DNA of 64,000 nt, from assembly GCA_025449115.1 (NCBI GenBank), contig JAHLKC010000066.1, forward strand, positions 146,211 to 210,210. The letters are read 5' to 3'. Position 1 is the stretch's first letter. Each line of letters begins with the position of its first letter. The DNA is from Chytridium lagenaria. Lineage: Eukaryota > Chytridiomycota > Chytridiomycetes > Chytridiales > Chytridiaceae. The notes beneath the pieces are model-generated. The model worked only from the letters and a program-made list of their open reading frames with translations. It had not been told where the DNA came from and searched no databases. The position numbers and the translations under genes were made by a program. Below are positions 1-13,299 of the stretch, in pieces.

Positions 1-180
1 ATTTGAGATGTTTATCAGTTGATGAGCATTGCTTATAGTTCGTTTTTTTGTTTTTTAAGATGTCGTTGTTTTTTTTTTGGCATCGTCTATAGCGTTCAGT
101 GATTTTTTGAACATTATAGTTTATAGATTCTATTTTGTTGGTTTTGGAGTCTATTAGTATTAATTTCTTCTATTATGTAG

Positions 181-2335
<2,155 letters not shown>

Positions 2336-2668
2336 AGGTAGTGAGGGTGTTTGGGTTGGGGGTTATTCGGGGGGAGGAGTGTCGCTTGCGGATATTTAAT
2401 TTTCGGGGGGTTGTGAGCTTTTTCGGATATGATTTGTACTTGTTTTTTTTTTTAATTTACGTTGTTTTTTCTTTGTGTAAGTCTTTTTATTCTTTATGAA
2501 TTGTTCAAGACTCGAGACCCCTTAAGACTCTTTTCATGTATTGTGAAATTGATTGTATTGAAAGTAAGAATGAAGGGTTTCCTTTTTACAGTTCATTCTG
2601 TGGCCTTGGTGTATGTATGACTTTGCTTGTCACGATCAGTTTTGATAATTTTGAATCCTTTGCATGCC

Positions 2669-3732
2669 ATGCCATTCGACATCTCGCTTATTCTTGAAGA
2701 CGGATCCGAGATTCATCTTGACAACACGACTGGTGATGCCGATGATGCTGAGGGGTATCGGAAATTCGTTATCGGTAGGAAGACCCCTGGTATCACTGAT
2801 AAAAGGGTTAGGTTTGTTCTCAACCTCCTTCCCCACCCTCTGCTTACCCCGACCCATTAGCCGTGAACACTTGCTCGTAAAATATTCAACGGACAGTGGG
2901 AAGGTTTATGTGGAACAACTTGGACAAAATGTGTCGTTTTTGGAACGGATGGAGGTTGAGAGTATGTCGAGGAATTTTCAGTATTCGTTGGGGAATGGGG
3001 ATGCGGTTTGGTTGGTGAGTTTTGTTTTTTTTTTTGGTTGACGAAATGGTTGTTTGGGGTTGAGAGGGTTTTGCTTTTGTTCTTCTTTGTTAAGGGAGGG
3101 GAAGGTTTGATATGGGTGTTTGTGAGATTGTGGGAGTGGTAATTTTTGTAAGTGTAGAGAGGGTAATAGAGGATGAATTGGTGGGATGGTTAAGCGGATG
3201 ATGGATTTTTTAGGAAGGGGATGGCTGATTTGCGTGTTGAAACGCGTGCGAGTATTTCTAAAATCTCTCAGCTCAACAATTCTACAAAGTTGACGTTGAA
3301 ACGTAAATTCCGGGCTGTGGATGTCTCTTCAGACACGGATATGGAAGAGAATGGGGGTAAAGAGGTTTGCAAATATGGGGCGACGTGTTATCGGAAGAAT
3401 AAGGAGCATTTGGAGAGGTTTTCGCACCCGGGGGATAAGGAGGTGAAGGGGGTAAAGAGAGGAGGGGAGGAGAGGAAAGGGGAGGGGAAACGGATGAAGA
3501 GTGGGGATATGGGTATGTTGTACTTGTTGATGCATTTTTTTTAATGATGGTGGTGTTTCCCGTTTTTTAGATGTGGATCGGGAGGAGAGGAGGAAGGAGA
3601 AAGTGGTTGTGAAGGAGGATGTGGTGATGGTATGTGTAAATTCTTTTTTTGTCTGAGGAGATTTTATATCTTGATTGGGTTTTTAAATGAATGGTTTGTT
3701 ATTTTCAGAGAGACCCACGTCTAGCCGAGTAA
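2669..3732 (+). CDS. FHA-PBZ protein (APLF-like module pair), possibly the N-terminus of the following gene
   Basis: Starts MPFDISLILEDGSEIHLDN. An FHA phosphothreonine-binding domain is visible: FVIGRKTPGITDKRV, then SREHLLVKYS after a 49-nt intron (2812-2860) whose removal rebuilds the SRxH core. After a second intron (about 3014-3215) comes a PBZ poly(ADP-ribose)-binding zinc finger at about 3364-3435: VCKYGATCYRKNKEH followed by FSHPGD, matching C-x5-C-x6-H-x5-H. FHA plus PBZ is the arrangement of animal APLF, which recruits end-joining factors to ADP-ribosylated breaks. As spliced, an in-frame TAA occurs at 3730-3732 (RDPRLAE-stop). However, three in-phase micro-exon-like pieces follow directly (see 3733-4140), so this may be the front of a larger fusion with the macro-HIT reading frame. 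Confidence 0.72.
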
Positions 3733-4140
3733 CTGTGAGTATATCTGTTGTTTGGTGGACGGCTCAACTTGGACGTGATAGAATGTTTGGAGTGATGGCT
3801 GACTTTATCTTTTTTTATCATTTTGAAGTCACCTATCCGTAAGCAAGAAGAGGATGATGTGGGTTATTTACATCGATATTGTCTTTTTTTTTTATCTTCT
3901 TCGTCTTCGATGTAATATAAATCTAATGATTTTATAGGATCCTTATTCGCCAAGCAAGCTTTTTGTAAGCTGTATTAACCACATTGAGACGTTCTGATAC
4001 ATGTTACTTTAAAGTCTTCAAGCAGTGAAAAGGCTACGGTACTTGTTTTTCTATTTTCTTCGAATCCTTCTATTTACCGCTTGTCAAGTTTTGACTCGTC
4101 CACTTTTGTTTTGTTATCAGGAACCGCCAAAAACATATCA
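3733..4140 (+). other. Micro-exon-like linker or intergenic spacer between FHA-PBZ and macro-HIT
   Basis: Short non-T-rich pieces bounded by AG..GT lie between T-rich stretches: about 3831-3860 (SPIRKQEEDD), 3939-3965 (DPYSPSKLF) and 4015-4038 (SSSSEKAT). Their lengths are 30, 27 and 24 nt, all multiples of three, and they would encode a Ser/Pro/acidic linker. They suggest one continuous gene, but the phases at the left (stop at 3730) and right (4122-4155) ends do not join cleanly without a 1-nt correction. RNA evidence is needed to decide between linker and intergenic DNA. Confidence 0.4.
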
Positions 4141-6220
4141 ATGTCGCCGCTCTTTGTGAGTTTGATTTTTCTTTGTTTTTATCAGAATTGGATAAATCTG
4201 AGTAAGTATCTGTTGTGCAGAGCTTTTGTGAGGACGATACAGCAAACACCAACGATTCGCCTCGTGCCACTTTCACCACCCGAGATGAATCATTTCACAT
4301 GGATTTCGATGGTCACTAACCTTTTATCTGTAGAGTTCTTTTCTCTGTATTTTGTTATTATGAAATATGTTTGATTATTGATGAGTACTGTTACATATAG
4401 ACGCGAAATCCAACGTTGATTCACCAACATCCTCTACACCAACCAACTTTCCGCCGAAAATCGCCATTCCCAGCCTTGCGACACGGGAAGGTGCGATCGA
4501 TGTGGGGAAAGCGGCAAAAGTAGTATCTGAGGTAAATTTCGATTTCATATTTGTCACTCTAACTCTACATTCAAGGCTGTAAAGACTTTTTTGAAGCAAT
4601 GCGATCATCCTTTGATTGAGTTGTACTTTGTCGATGAAGATGAAAGCGTTCTAGAACATTACGCAAAGGTAAAAGGAGAATATTATCCGTGTTTTTTAAT
4701 GGGTCATAGGGGTTGAAGGATGAACCGAGGGTTAAGACGTTGAAGGCGAAAGGGGTTGCGAGGTTGAAGACGGAACATGGGGTTGAGTGTCCGATTGTTG
4801 TTGCGGAAACGAATTGGAGGTTGAAGCCTGGTGAGCCGTTTACTGAATAATAACTTCTTTCATCTAAAGCTGGTGCTAATGATTTCGGATAAATTTAGAG
4901 GCAACATGGGTTTGCAGAGATTTGCATGGAAGGGCTGGTCCCTCTTTGCAGGAAGAGTTGAAGAAGACTGTGAGCAAGCCTATGAAGGTGGGATAACGAC
5001 GGTATCCCTAATCTGATAAGTTTTATTTGAAGGTAGCATCTGTCTGTACAGTCAAAGTACCGTCTAGCATCGATATGGTGTCAGAGGAGGGTGTTCAGAA
5101 CGTGAGTCTCAACACTCTTTTTTTCCTTTCGTAGGTTTGAATTTAATATATTTTTGTTAGGTCGTGTACGTGGTTGGGCCGAACATGAACCCGATGAGAC
5201 CAGATCCCATTACAGATGAAGATAAGGCGTTGAAGGCGCTTGGAGATTGTTACCAAGCCGTGTTCCAGGCCTTTGCGGAGACTGTGGGGTTGAATGCTGG
5301 AGAAGGAGGTGGAGACGCCAAGCCGAAGAATGCATGTGGGAGCTTTTATATCTTATTTCATCTCTTTACTGATGGTTTGGTTAAAGTTGATAAACTTATG
5401 AACTCGAGGAAAGCAGCGGCTGCTGCGGCTAATGAGTATGCGGCACCTAAACGCTCAAATTATAGTTGGGATAATGGGCTTATGAAATATGTTGATGCAC
5501 CGGAGAAACATCCGAATATTGTACAGCAGTTTGATGATGACTTTGTTACTATTAACGATGTATATCCGAAGGTAATTTTTTATGTTTTGGTTGCAATAAG
5601 ATTTTTGCTAATCTCTCTTTGTAATTAGGCTGCAAAACACTTTCTCATCATGCCTCGAGTAAAAATTGAGAGTATCTTTGAGCTAAGGAAGGAGCATTTG
5701 GATCTTTTGGCAAAGATGAAGTCGCGTGCTGACGACATAGCTAAAGCGTGGGTTTCTCAGCCTTGACTATTAAGACATAATCGAAGACACTAACTTATAG
5801 ACAACTCAGGTTTCCCAAACGGAAATTCCTCATCGGCTTCCATTCCGTTCCCTCAATGAAACAACTCCACCTCCACGTCATCTCAGATGACTTTGTTGCA
5901 CCAGCCTTAAAAACAAAGAGGCATTGGAACTCGTTCACCACAAGATTTTTTTTGCCGTACATGCTTGTTCGGCAAATGATTGAAGAAGATGGGAAGATTA
6001 CGGTTTGTTATTTTCATTTTTCCTGGGGTATCCCTTTCATTGACACTAGACTATGCAATCCCAACACAATTCACTCACTTGCAAACAAAAACAGATTGAT
6101 AAAGAAGAATACGAGCAACTCCTCAAAGGCCCTCTCATTTGCCACAAATGCACGAACGATTATAACAACATCAGAGAACTCAAAATGCATCTTGAACGGC
6201 ATTTGAAGCAGGATGGGTGA
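4141..6220 (+). CDS. Macro domain + aprataxin HIT + C2HE zinc finger protein
   Basis: Likely repairs abortive-ligation 5'-AMP ends (aprataxin activity) and binds or processes ADP-ribose. The chosen start MSPLF (4141) keeps the downstream frame; if fused to the FHA-PBZ exons the true start is 2669. In order: Ser/Pro/Thr-rich segment; macro domain with ETNWRLKPG (about 4806-4832), RAGPSLQEELKKT (about 4938-4975), then VGPNMNPMRPDP (about 5173-5210); the aprataxin HIT domain with FLIMPRVKIES and GFHSVPSMKQLHLHVISDDF (about 5832-5891), whose HLHVI carries the catalytic histidine; and a terminal zinc finger CHKCTNDYNNIRELKMHLERH (C-x2-C..H-x3-H). Macro plus HIT plus finger is the layout of plant aprataxin-like proteins, which add a kinase domain not seen here. 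The 3' end overlaps the convergent kinase gene by about 40 nt. Confidence 0.82.
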
Positions 6221-7406
6221 TGAGGAGCCTTTCAAGGGTTTCTGTCACTTGATAGATAGTTGGACGGGATTCGCTGGAGAATTCGAGGAGGGATTGAATT
6301 AATGTGCGGAGAGATTCGGGGTGGCGGTCACCCGTTCTTGGGAATTCCACTTTACCGCATACAGTGGCTGTGGCTGTGCCATCAACTGTTGATAGGAAAA
6401 TAAAAAAAAAGATAAGAAATATTAGCTATCCATATCGAGAAAAACACGATAGCATTACATGGCGGCTGTCCGTAAGCCATGGCGTAAAGAGTGCAACCCA
6501 AAGCCCAGATATCTGTTTTTGACGAAATGAACTGGCCGACTTGCGGCTCGAATAGTTCGGGAGCCCGAAAAGGTGCTGTTACGGTCTCAGCACAAAGATC
6601 TTGAAGTGCGAGAGCGTCTTTCCTTGTGGAGAGGTTCACGTTAGCTTCGGTGACGGAACCGAGATCCATTAGCACGGCTTGGCCGTCGTCGTTGATAAGA
6701 ATATTGGCGGGTTTAAGATCTCTGAAGGCTAATGGCGGGGAGCGGGAGCTTTAATAAAATTAAAACGTTAAATTGTTAAAGCTATATTGTGTAAAGCTTT
6801 TGAGGTTAACCAAAAGGCCGAGCTTACTGAAAAGCCTTGAGACCGTAGGCAACGTCACGAGCAATTTGTAGGATTCGAGGCATTTCTAAAGAACCTTTCT
6901 CAATCATATCCTGCACCGTACCGTGGCTGTAAAATGGGAAGAGGAGAAATGCCTTTGCGTCTTTGCTGGGCTTGGAGATAATAACAGAGTCGAGGAGTTT
7001 CAAAATGTACGGAGAGTCCATGTTCGCGAGTGCCGCTATTTCCCCCCTTATCCGCTCTTCCTGCTCCGGAAGCTGGATCCGTACCTCTTTGAGAGCAAAA
7101 GTTGGAGACGTTCCACCGGCGCTACGGGGACGGGACTCCTTGACGAGGTAAACATAGGAAAAACCTTTTGAGGATTGGTACATGTCAGTTTAGTAAGCAA
7201 GGCTCTGTAGACACACCTCCTTCGCCAATCTTGCGAACAATTGTGTAAGCTTTTGAACCCAACTTGACTTCTGACGGAGACTTGAGTGATGTGACGAAAC
7301 CTTCGTAGAAGGACTGGACGACTCTGTGTTAGTGGGAAACAAAGGTCAGACACTAAGTGAGTTGAGCCAGACATGCTCACCCAAAAGGGTTGTTGGGCGA
7401 CATCAT
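6180..7406 (-). CDS. STK16/NAK-family serine/threonine protein kinase
   Basis: Membrane-traffic-associated kinase related to human STK16 and yeast Env7. Reading from 7406: MMSPNNPF, an intron, then VVQSFYEG..YTIVRKIGEG joined across an intron to GFSYVYLVKE (glycine loop), FALKEVRI (lysine), RDLKPANILI (catalytic loop), VLMDLGSV (the family's DLG in place of DFG), ALALQDLCAETVTAPFRAPE, FISSKTDIWALGCTLYAMAY, and a C-terminal lobe ending VQDAF-stop. DLGS and YRAPE-like FRAPELF are diagnostic of this family. A 1-nt phase problem occurs just before RDLKPAN (about 6730-6835). The N-terminus lacks the MG myristoylation start of STK16. It is convergent with the aprataxin-like gene and divergent from the CISD3-like gene. 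Confidence 0.85.
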
Positions 7407-7470
7407 TAAGTATATACTTATTTCTGGGCACCTGGTGCGACACGGCTTCTCTTCGGAACAGGTCAATTGC

Positions 7471-8197
7471 ATGGCGGATGAAGAACTTGCAGCTGCAAGG
7501 ATGGAGATGACGGCAGACCGCAGAGATGTTGGCGTCGACATTGAAGATTTAAATAATGCGACTCCTTGTATGAAACCATGCGTTCCAATGGTATGTGTTG
7601 TCCGTGATGAAGGGGAAAGCTCACAGCCAACACGAACGTATATAGTATGGACCCATCAACGTTCGTAACTTGACAGTTGGAGAAATAAAACGATGGTGTA
7701 CATGTGGACTTAGCAAGACTCAGCCTTGGTGCGATAGTACGGCAAGAGTATTCTTTTGATGCGCTTTTTCTGCTTGACAACGCAAACAACTCACGCATCT
7801 GATCCATTTCCCGTCGCTCCCACCACTATGTGAGCAGATAGCCATATTGGAACTGGATTCAAACCTTTAAAGTGGGTTGTCCCCGGCACCATCAAGGATG
7901 GAAGACCGCAAGCCATGTATCAGATTTGCAACTGCAAGTACACAAAAGCACCTCCCTACTGCGATGCCAGCCGTAAGTTAACAGCTATAAATCTCATCCG
8001 TGTTTCTTGCTTTTCAGTCGCCCGTACTAATTCTATTCTTCTGCAATGGTCTTCATGCGGTAACAGACACCAGCTTGCCGCTCAAATACTTAAAGGCGCA
8101 GAAGGAATGCACCAAGGACCATGACGCTGTAAAAAAGTTGTGCGTAGATTGCGGATTCAAACCACCATCTTCAACAGCACCAGCATCTACCACGTAA
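7471..8197 (+). CDS. CISD3-like double CDGSH iron-sulfur protein
   Basis: Two CDGSH 2Fe-2S motifs are assembled by splicing. Exons: up to 7590, 7646-7736, 7838-7972, 8067-8197 (introns of 55, 101 and 94 nt). Motif 1 reads WCTCGLSKTQPWCDNSH, motif 2 ICNCKYTKAPPYCDASH; each keeps the C-x-C..C-x3-H ligands but has Asn or Ala where the canonical Gly stands. Between them lies GTGFKPLKWVVPGTI, as in mitochondrial CISD3 (MiNT), which works in Fe-S and iron homeostasis. The C-terminus adds two more cysteines (LCVDCGF) not expected in the family. The start is uncertain: MADEEL (7471) is the first Met in frame after the divergent kinase start, but a mitochondrial presequence is not obvious; MKPCVPM (7570) is an alternative. 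An alternative 3' exon using the acceptor near 8285 would extend the tail. Confidence 0.83.
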
Positions 8198-8761
8198 TCA
8201 TCTTGATTTGGCCATTTGTTTTTCATTCACACCCCATCCATCGTTCTGTCAATTTCAATCCACGCTGCTATCCATTCCCATGTAGACACAAACCAAATCG
8301 CTGGGCTGCCCAAAGAGACGTTTCACCCTTCTTACGTCATTGACTTGACGGCTGTAAAGGATGTCATGTCGCTGCCTCCCTCGATCATTAGCTCCCATTG
8401 AAAATTGCAAAATAAATATAAAAAACCTTACAAAGCTCAGCGAGGAGAGCTTCCACTTCGTCTGTTTTCGACACTGGCCCCGGAAGAGTTGTGTAAAAAG
8501 CATCATTAGCGAGGTCTTGCTGCTGCCATTGCCGGATTACGCATCTGCATCTTGTCCTGTTGCATTCTTTGTGTTGAGATTTTTCTCAGGAAGGTCTTGA
8601 CACTAACTGAGGCAGCCAACTGCCTCGCCTCGTGAAAGGATTACGGATCTCAATCGAGTGTACGTCTACGGTGATATCAGGCTTTCGATTATTCCTCTGG
8701 ATCAGTTCCTAGACTTTTCGGTTAAGACGAGGTCTTTGGAGATTAGACGGACGTTTCTCAC
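8198..8761. other. Intergenic, no convincing gene
   Basis: About 560 bases between CISD3-like and the Sel1 gene. A short open stretch after a possible acceptor at 8285 (to about 8400) could be an alternative terminal exon of the upstream gene. Otherwise I see nothing supportable. Confidence 0.5.
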
Positions 8762-11700
8762 ATGGTGTCCAACAAACGGCCAAAGGCATCAAAGAACGGC
8801 ACAAAGCCACAACCCCAAGCCTCATCGCCGTCTCCACCACCGCCTGAATCAAGCCCTGTCCCAACTGAGGATGCGGCGCCACCATCCTACCCACCAAGGG
8901 TGACGGCCTTTCTCCAGCAGGTCTCCTGGACACCTGCCAATCCAAACTCCCCGTCATTTCCTGGGCAAGTTCTCAAGCACGCCCTTGCTGGAGATCCTAG
9001 AGCTATGGCAATATATGGACTATTTTTACAGACTGGAAGCGGAGGTGTACTGCGTGATGAGAAACTTGCCCTTGCCTGGCTCACCTCAGCAGCATCCGCA
9101 TTGCTCGTGGACGACTCTGAAAAGTCGAACGGAATAGGAACCGTTCCTATTGGAACGAGCCTCAAAAACCCCAAATCCACCAATATCGCCTCGACACTTT
9201 CCCCGTCAAAGAATGTTTCATCGAAAACAGCATCGACGAAGTCAGTAGACAACACCACACCTCAAATTCCTTCTTCACCTCGACCCGATATTCCCGCCCC
9301 TACTTCTGCAATTGCGTCTCATGAGATGGCACCCATCGTTCAGGTGCTTGGGGATGCTTACCGTCGGGGTTTAGGGTGCTCACCGGATTTGAATACCGCG
9401 TTTCGGTTATTGCAGCGCGCTGCACAGCTTGGGCATTCGGATGGGCTTGTAGGGTTGGCTAATATGTATGAACGTGGAGATGGGGTAGTGCGTGACGAGA
9501 ACATTGCGTTTGGACTGTTTAAGAAGGCTGCAGACAGGGGAAGTGTTTACGCTATGTTTAAAGTGGGCCAAGGGCTTGAAAGAGGCAAAGGTAGTTTTTT
9601 TACGACTTTATTTGGAACTCTCATATATGTTATTGTGATACGTTCTTTATGCTGGAAGGTATTTGAAAATAACTCATATGAACTTAGGCACCACGTCGAT
9701 TATGTCCAAGCGAAGCACTGGTACCGCCAGGCAGCTGCTCGCGGACACTTTCCCTCTTCCGTCCGTCTCGCCATTCTCTCCATGGACCCCGCATGTGAAT
9801 CCATTGACATGCTTGCCGCAGCTGCCGAAAGCCTTAAGACTCCACGCTCCTTCCATGATTACGCAGCGGGCCTCTCTACCTCCCACCACGGCGCTGTCCC
9901 CAACATTAAGGAAGCACGAAAATGGTACCGTCGCTCTGCAAATGCCGGATACGTCCGCGCCCAGTGGTTGCTAGGTTCCGCTTACGCTGAAGCAGCAAAA
10001 GTTAACCCTAAAGAATTCCGAAAGGCGTTTTATTGGTATCATGCAGCTGCTGTTCAGGGGTTTCAGCCGGCGCAGTGGGCTGTAGGAAATATGTATCGGC
10101 TAGGACAGGGTGTTGAGAAGGATCTTGTTATCGCGGATAAGTGGCATAGGGCGGCTTCGAGGTCGGGGATGGAGAGATGTAATGTGGATGCATTTGATTC
10201 AGCTATTGTTACAGTTCATAGTTTGACAGAGAGTGTGGCGCCTGTCTGGAACACAGCGGAGGGAACGAGGCCACCAGGCGTTTTCGATAATCTTGGTGTG
10301 CCCTTTCTTCCTATTGTGACGCCTGTAGTATTGCCTGAGGTCAGTCTTTTTCTTTTGTTTACATACACCAGAAAGTTTTTGTGTACTTCACCATCTCCTT
10401 GTGTGCATTCTTGCATTCATTAAGATTGGTTACGATCTTCTTTTGTCATAATTTAACGCGTTGGCGTCAACTTTATTCAGGATAGCTTTAGTGGACCTCT
10501 TGCTCCCGGAGTAGTTTTTGCAAACCAAGGAGAAAGCCCCACTCATAACGTCAAGGTTGAGGCTGGATCATCCGCACACAATAAAATCCGACGAGGATGG
10601 GGATACCATAGAAGCTGAGCACGAAGGCTACAAGGACATTCAATCTTTACTCAACTCGATCGGCCATCGCACTGATAGTGTTCACGTTAACGAGATGATC
10701 TTCTATACCACTATATCTGCTTTAAAAACTTTAAAGTCTGCCAACATAACCTCATCTCCTCCCGCCAACCCTTCCTCACCTGTCAACCCCGCCGACTTCT
10801 CAACCAACCCCCTGTCAAGATCCCGTGCATCTGCGCCTGCTAACCTTAACGCCGTCCCAAGCCTGGCATTGACAAACGGCAACAACGCCGACTTTCTTTC
10901 CGGCATATCTATACCAACACAAACCCAACCGCCTCCTCCCAACCGCCATTAAATGGTTTAAAATACCAAGCCGCAATCTCCTCGCTTTCCAGCACACCCG
11001 CGTTCGGTCTTGGCACCGGAGCATTCGCTAAAGCCGCACCCGCCCCTCTTCACGAAAAATCCGCTCGTTCCCTACCGTCAGCGACATCCTTCGTCACTAC
11101 CCCGGCCACCCCGCCACTGCCCTTCTTCTGTTAGAAGCCAAGAAAAACCTCCTCGCCTTTGAAGTTTTTGCTGCAAAATATCGTCCGCACGAAGCTGTGG
11201 CTGAACTCGGCGCTTGCATTCGATCCATGTGGGGGTTATTTGATCACACTAACCAAGCCTTCCGCATCCTTGCTGCTCTTTGCATTCAATCGGTGTTGGC
11301 GGAATTGGCCACGGCGCCACCTAGAGATGAGTATAAAGATTGGCATGTTGATGAAATGCCTGTTCCTGAATATGGGGTGGGGATATGGCATGAAGCGGCG
11401 GTGGCAGATGTGTTTATTAATATGTATGCGAGGACACCCGAACTCTCTATTGCTGCGCTGGATAAGATTGTTGCGGATAGGCAGAGGGCTGTGGATATTG
11501 CCATGGCGAAAGCGGCGCTTGCAGAGGCGCATTATATGCAGACGGGGAAGAGGGATATACCCCCACAGTTTGAGTTTGTGAGGAAATTGGCTAATGTCAA
11601 TGGAGGGAATAATGAAAAGAAAAACAAGGGGAAGAAAAAGAGTGGTGGTGGTGTTGGTGGTGGTGGTAATGGTGGTGGTAATGGCACCACTTCTTCTCTA

Positions 11701-12673
11701 GAGGCCGATTCCGCAACTACGACTTTTAAGCCACCACTTCCCTTATCCCTTCCTGTTGAAATTGAGCCCTCTACTACGTCTTCCCCGCAAGACCAACTCC
11801 CCGTTGACGATAACCCCGCCTCCACTCATCCGCGGCTCCTACGCGCCGCCAGCACGCGTCTCGATCCTCTCCCGTATCTTCTTCGAGGGCCTTTAAAGCG
11901 CGAATGGGAATGTGGGATAAGGCTGTTGAGGATTATGACCTTGCCGAAAAGGCGGAGGCGAAATGGGTGGAGAGGGTTCCGGAGGTTTGGTATCATCGGG
12001 GAGTGTGTTATAGTAATATGCCGGGAGCTTTATGTCGGGAAAGAAGTATTCAGGATTTGGGAAGGTTTTTGGGGATGGTGCAAGTGGATCATCGGGTGTG
12101 TATTTATTTTTTTTTTCTCTTTCTTTTCGGTTTCCTCTATTTAACCGTGGTATTGTTTTTCTTTCTTTTTCTTTTTCTTTTTTCTTTCTTTCTTTTGTTT
12201 GTTTTTTTCTGCAATATAGCGCGTCCCGGATGCCCACTATACTATCGCTGGCAACCACTTTGCCTTAAAAAACGTCCGTCTCGTGGTCGACCATTTCGCC
12301 AAAGCCCTAGAAGCCGAAGCCGTTCGGTTTCCCTTCCTTCCACCAAGTAAAATCTCCCCACTCTCAACTTTTCTTCCATTAACCGCCACCCCCCCCTCTT
12401 CTTTTTTTTCCATTACAGTCATCAACAGCGACCTCAAGACGCGTTTGACGCTTGAAGTGAAATACGCGCTTGTGATTGGCGGTACCCATGTTCGATCGAC
12501 GCCTTGGTCCAAAGTTCCTGGGAAGGTGTTGAGGATGGTGGAAGGGGATGAACCTGCGAATAGCATTGCGAGAGAGTGTTTGGCGTGTCATGCGCTTGGA
12601 CGGACGAGGACTTGTGGAGGGTGTTTGACAGCGAGGTATTGCAGTACAAACTGTCAGGTTAGGAAAAAAAAAC

Positions 12674-12741
<68 letters not shown>

Positions 12742-12868
12742 GAGATGGGTTGTTTTAATTCTAACACTCCCCCCCTTTTTTTTTGCGTAGATTGCGCATT
12801 GGATTAGGGGACACGCGCAGATGTGTCAAATTAAAAAGGCGGCGGCTGTGGCTGTGACGGGGATTTGA
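8762..12868 (+). CDS. Sel1-like repeat protein with C-terminal MYND zinc finger
   Basis: Starts MVSNKRPKASKNG. A Pro/Ser-rich N-terminus is followed by Sel1-like repeats, e.g. VLGDAYRRGLGCSPDLNTAF, LANMYERGDGVVRDENIAF, ARKWYRRSANAGYVRAQWLL and AVGNMYRLGQGVEKDLVIAD (about 9340-10150), then a helical/TPR-like region (KAVEDYDLAEKAEAKW, about 11914-11960). It ends in a MYND finger: ECLACHALGRTRTCGGC and ARYCSTNCQ, joined over a poly-T intron to IAHWIRGHAQMC, stop 12868. MYND fingers bind proline-rich partners; Sel1 repeats are scaffolds. A Gly-rich (GGT)n stretch lies near 11641-11685. Frame changes near 10575, 10950-11100 and 11820-11910 break the model; they could be sequence errors or missed short introns. 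The exact cellular role is unknown. Confidence 0.75.
12675..12737 (+). repeat. 63-nt poly-T homopolymer inside the MYND intron
   Basis: An uninterrupted run of about 63 T between the donor after CSTNCQ (about 12657) and the acceptor at about 12790. It is the longest homopolymer in the window; the exact length is probably unreliable. Confidence 0.95.
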
Positions 12869-13299
12869 TGTCTACCCCGATTCATCTGTGACTTTTGGTT
12901 CTACCCTTTTCAGCATCTCTCCCTTTTCCCTTCTTCTGTCCCCTCGCTTCCTCGTTATCTGATGGGATTCCTGCCTTTCTTTTTCTCTCTTTTTTTGGGG
13001 CTTGTGGGTTTTTTTGTTGTTGCGAGGGTGGATGATGGGAGGATGTGTTGTTTTTTTTTTGTTTTTTTTTTGAGGGGGGCGGGGGGGGTCTTAACTGGCG
13101 CTGCATTTTGGTGCGTTGTAGGCAAGTTGGGAGGGAGAAGCGTTGTGGACGAGGTGATGGAGGATGATGGGGGGAGGTTGATGTCTTTTCTTCTTTTATT
13201 CTTTGTTTTTGTTTCGGTGATGGATTTTTCTTTTATTATATAACAATGTTTCTTTCTTTTACGGTTTGTTTTTTTTTTTTTGTGTACGTGGCATGAATA

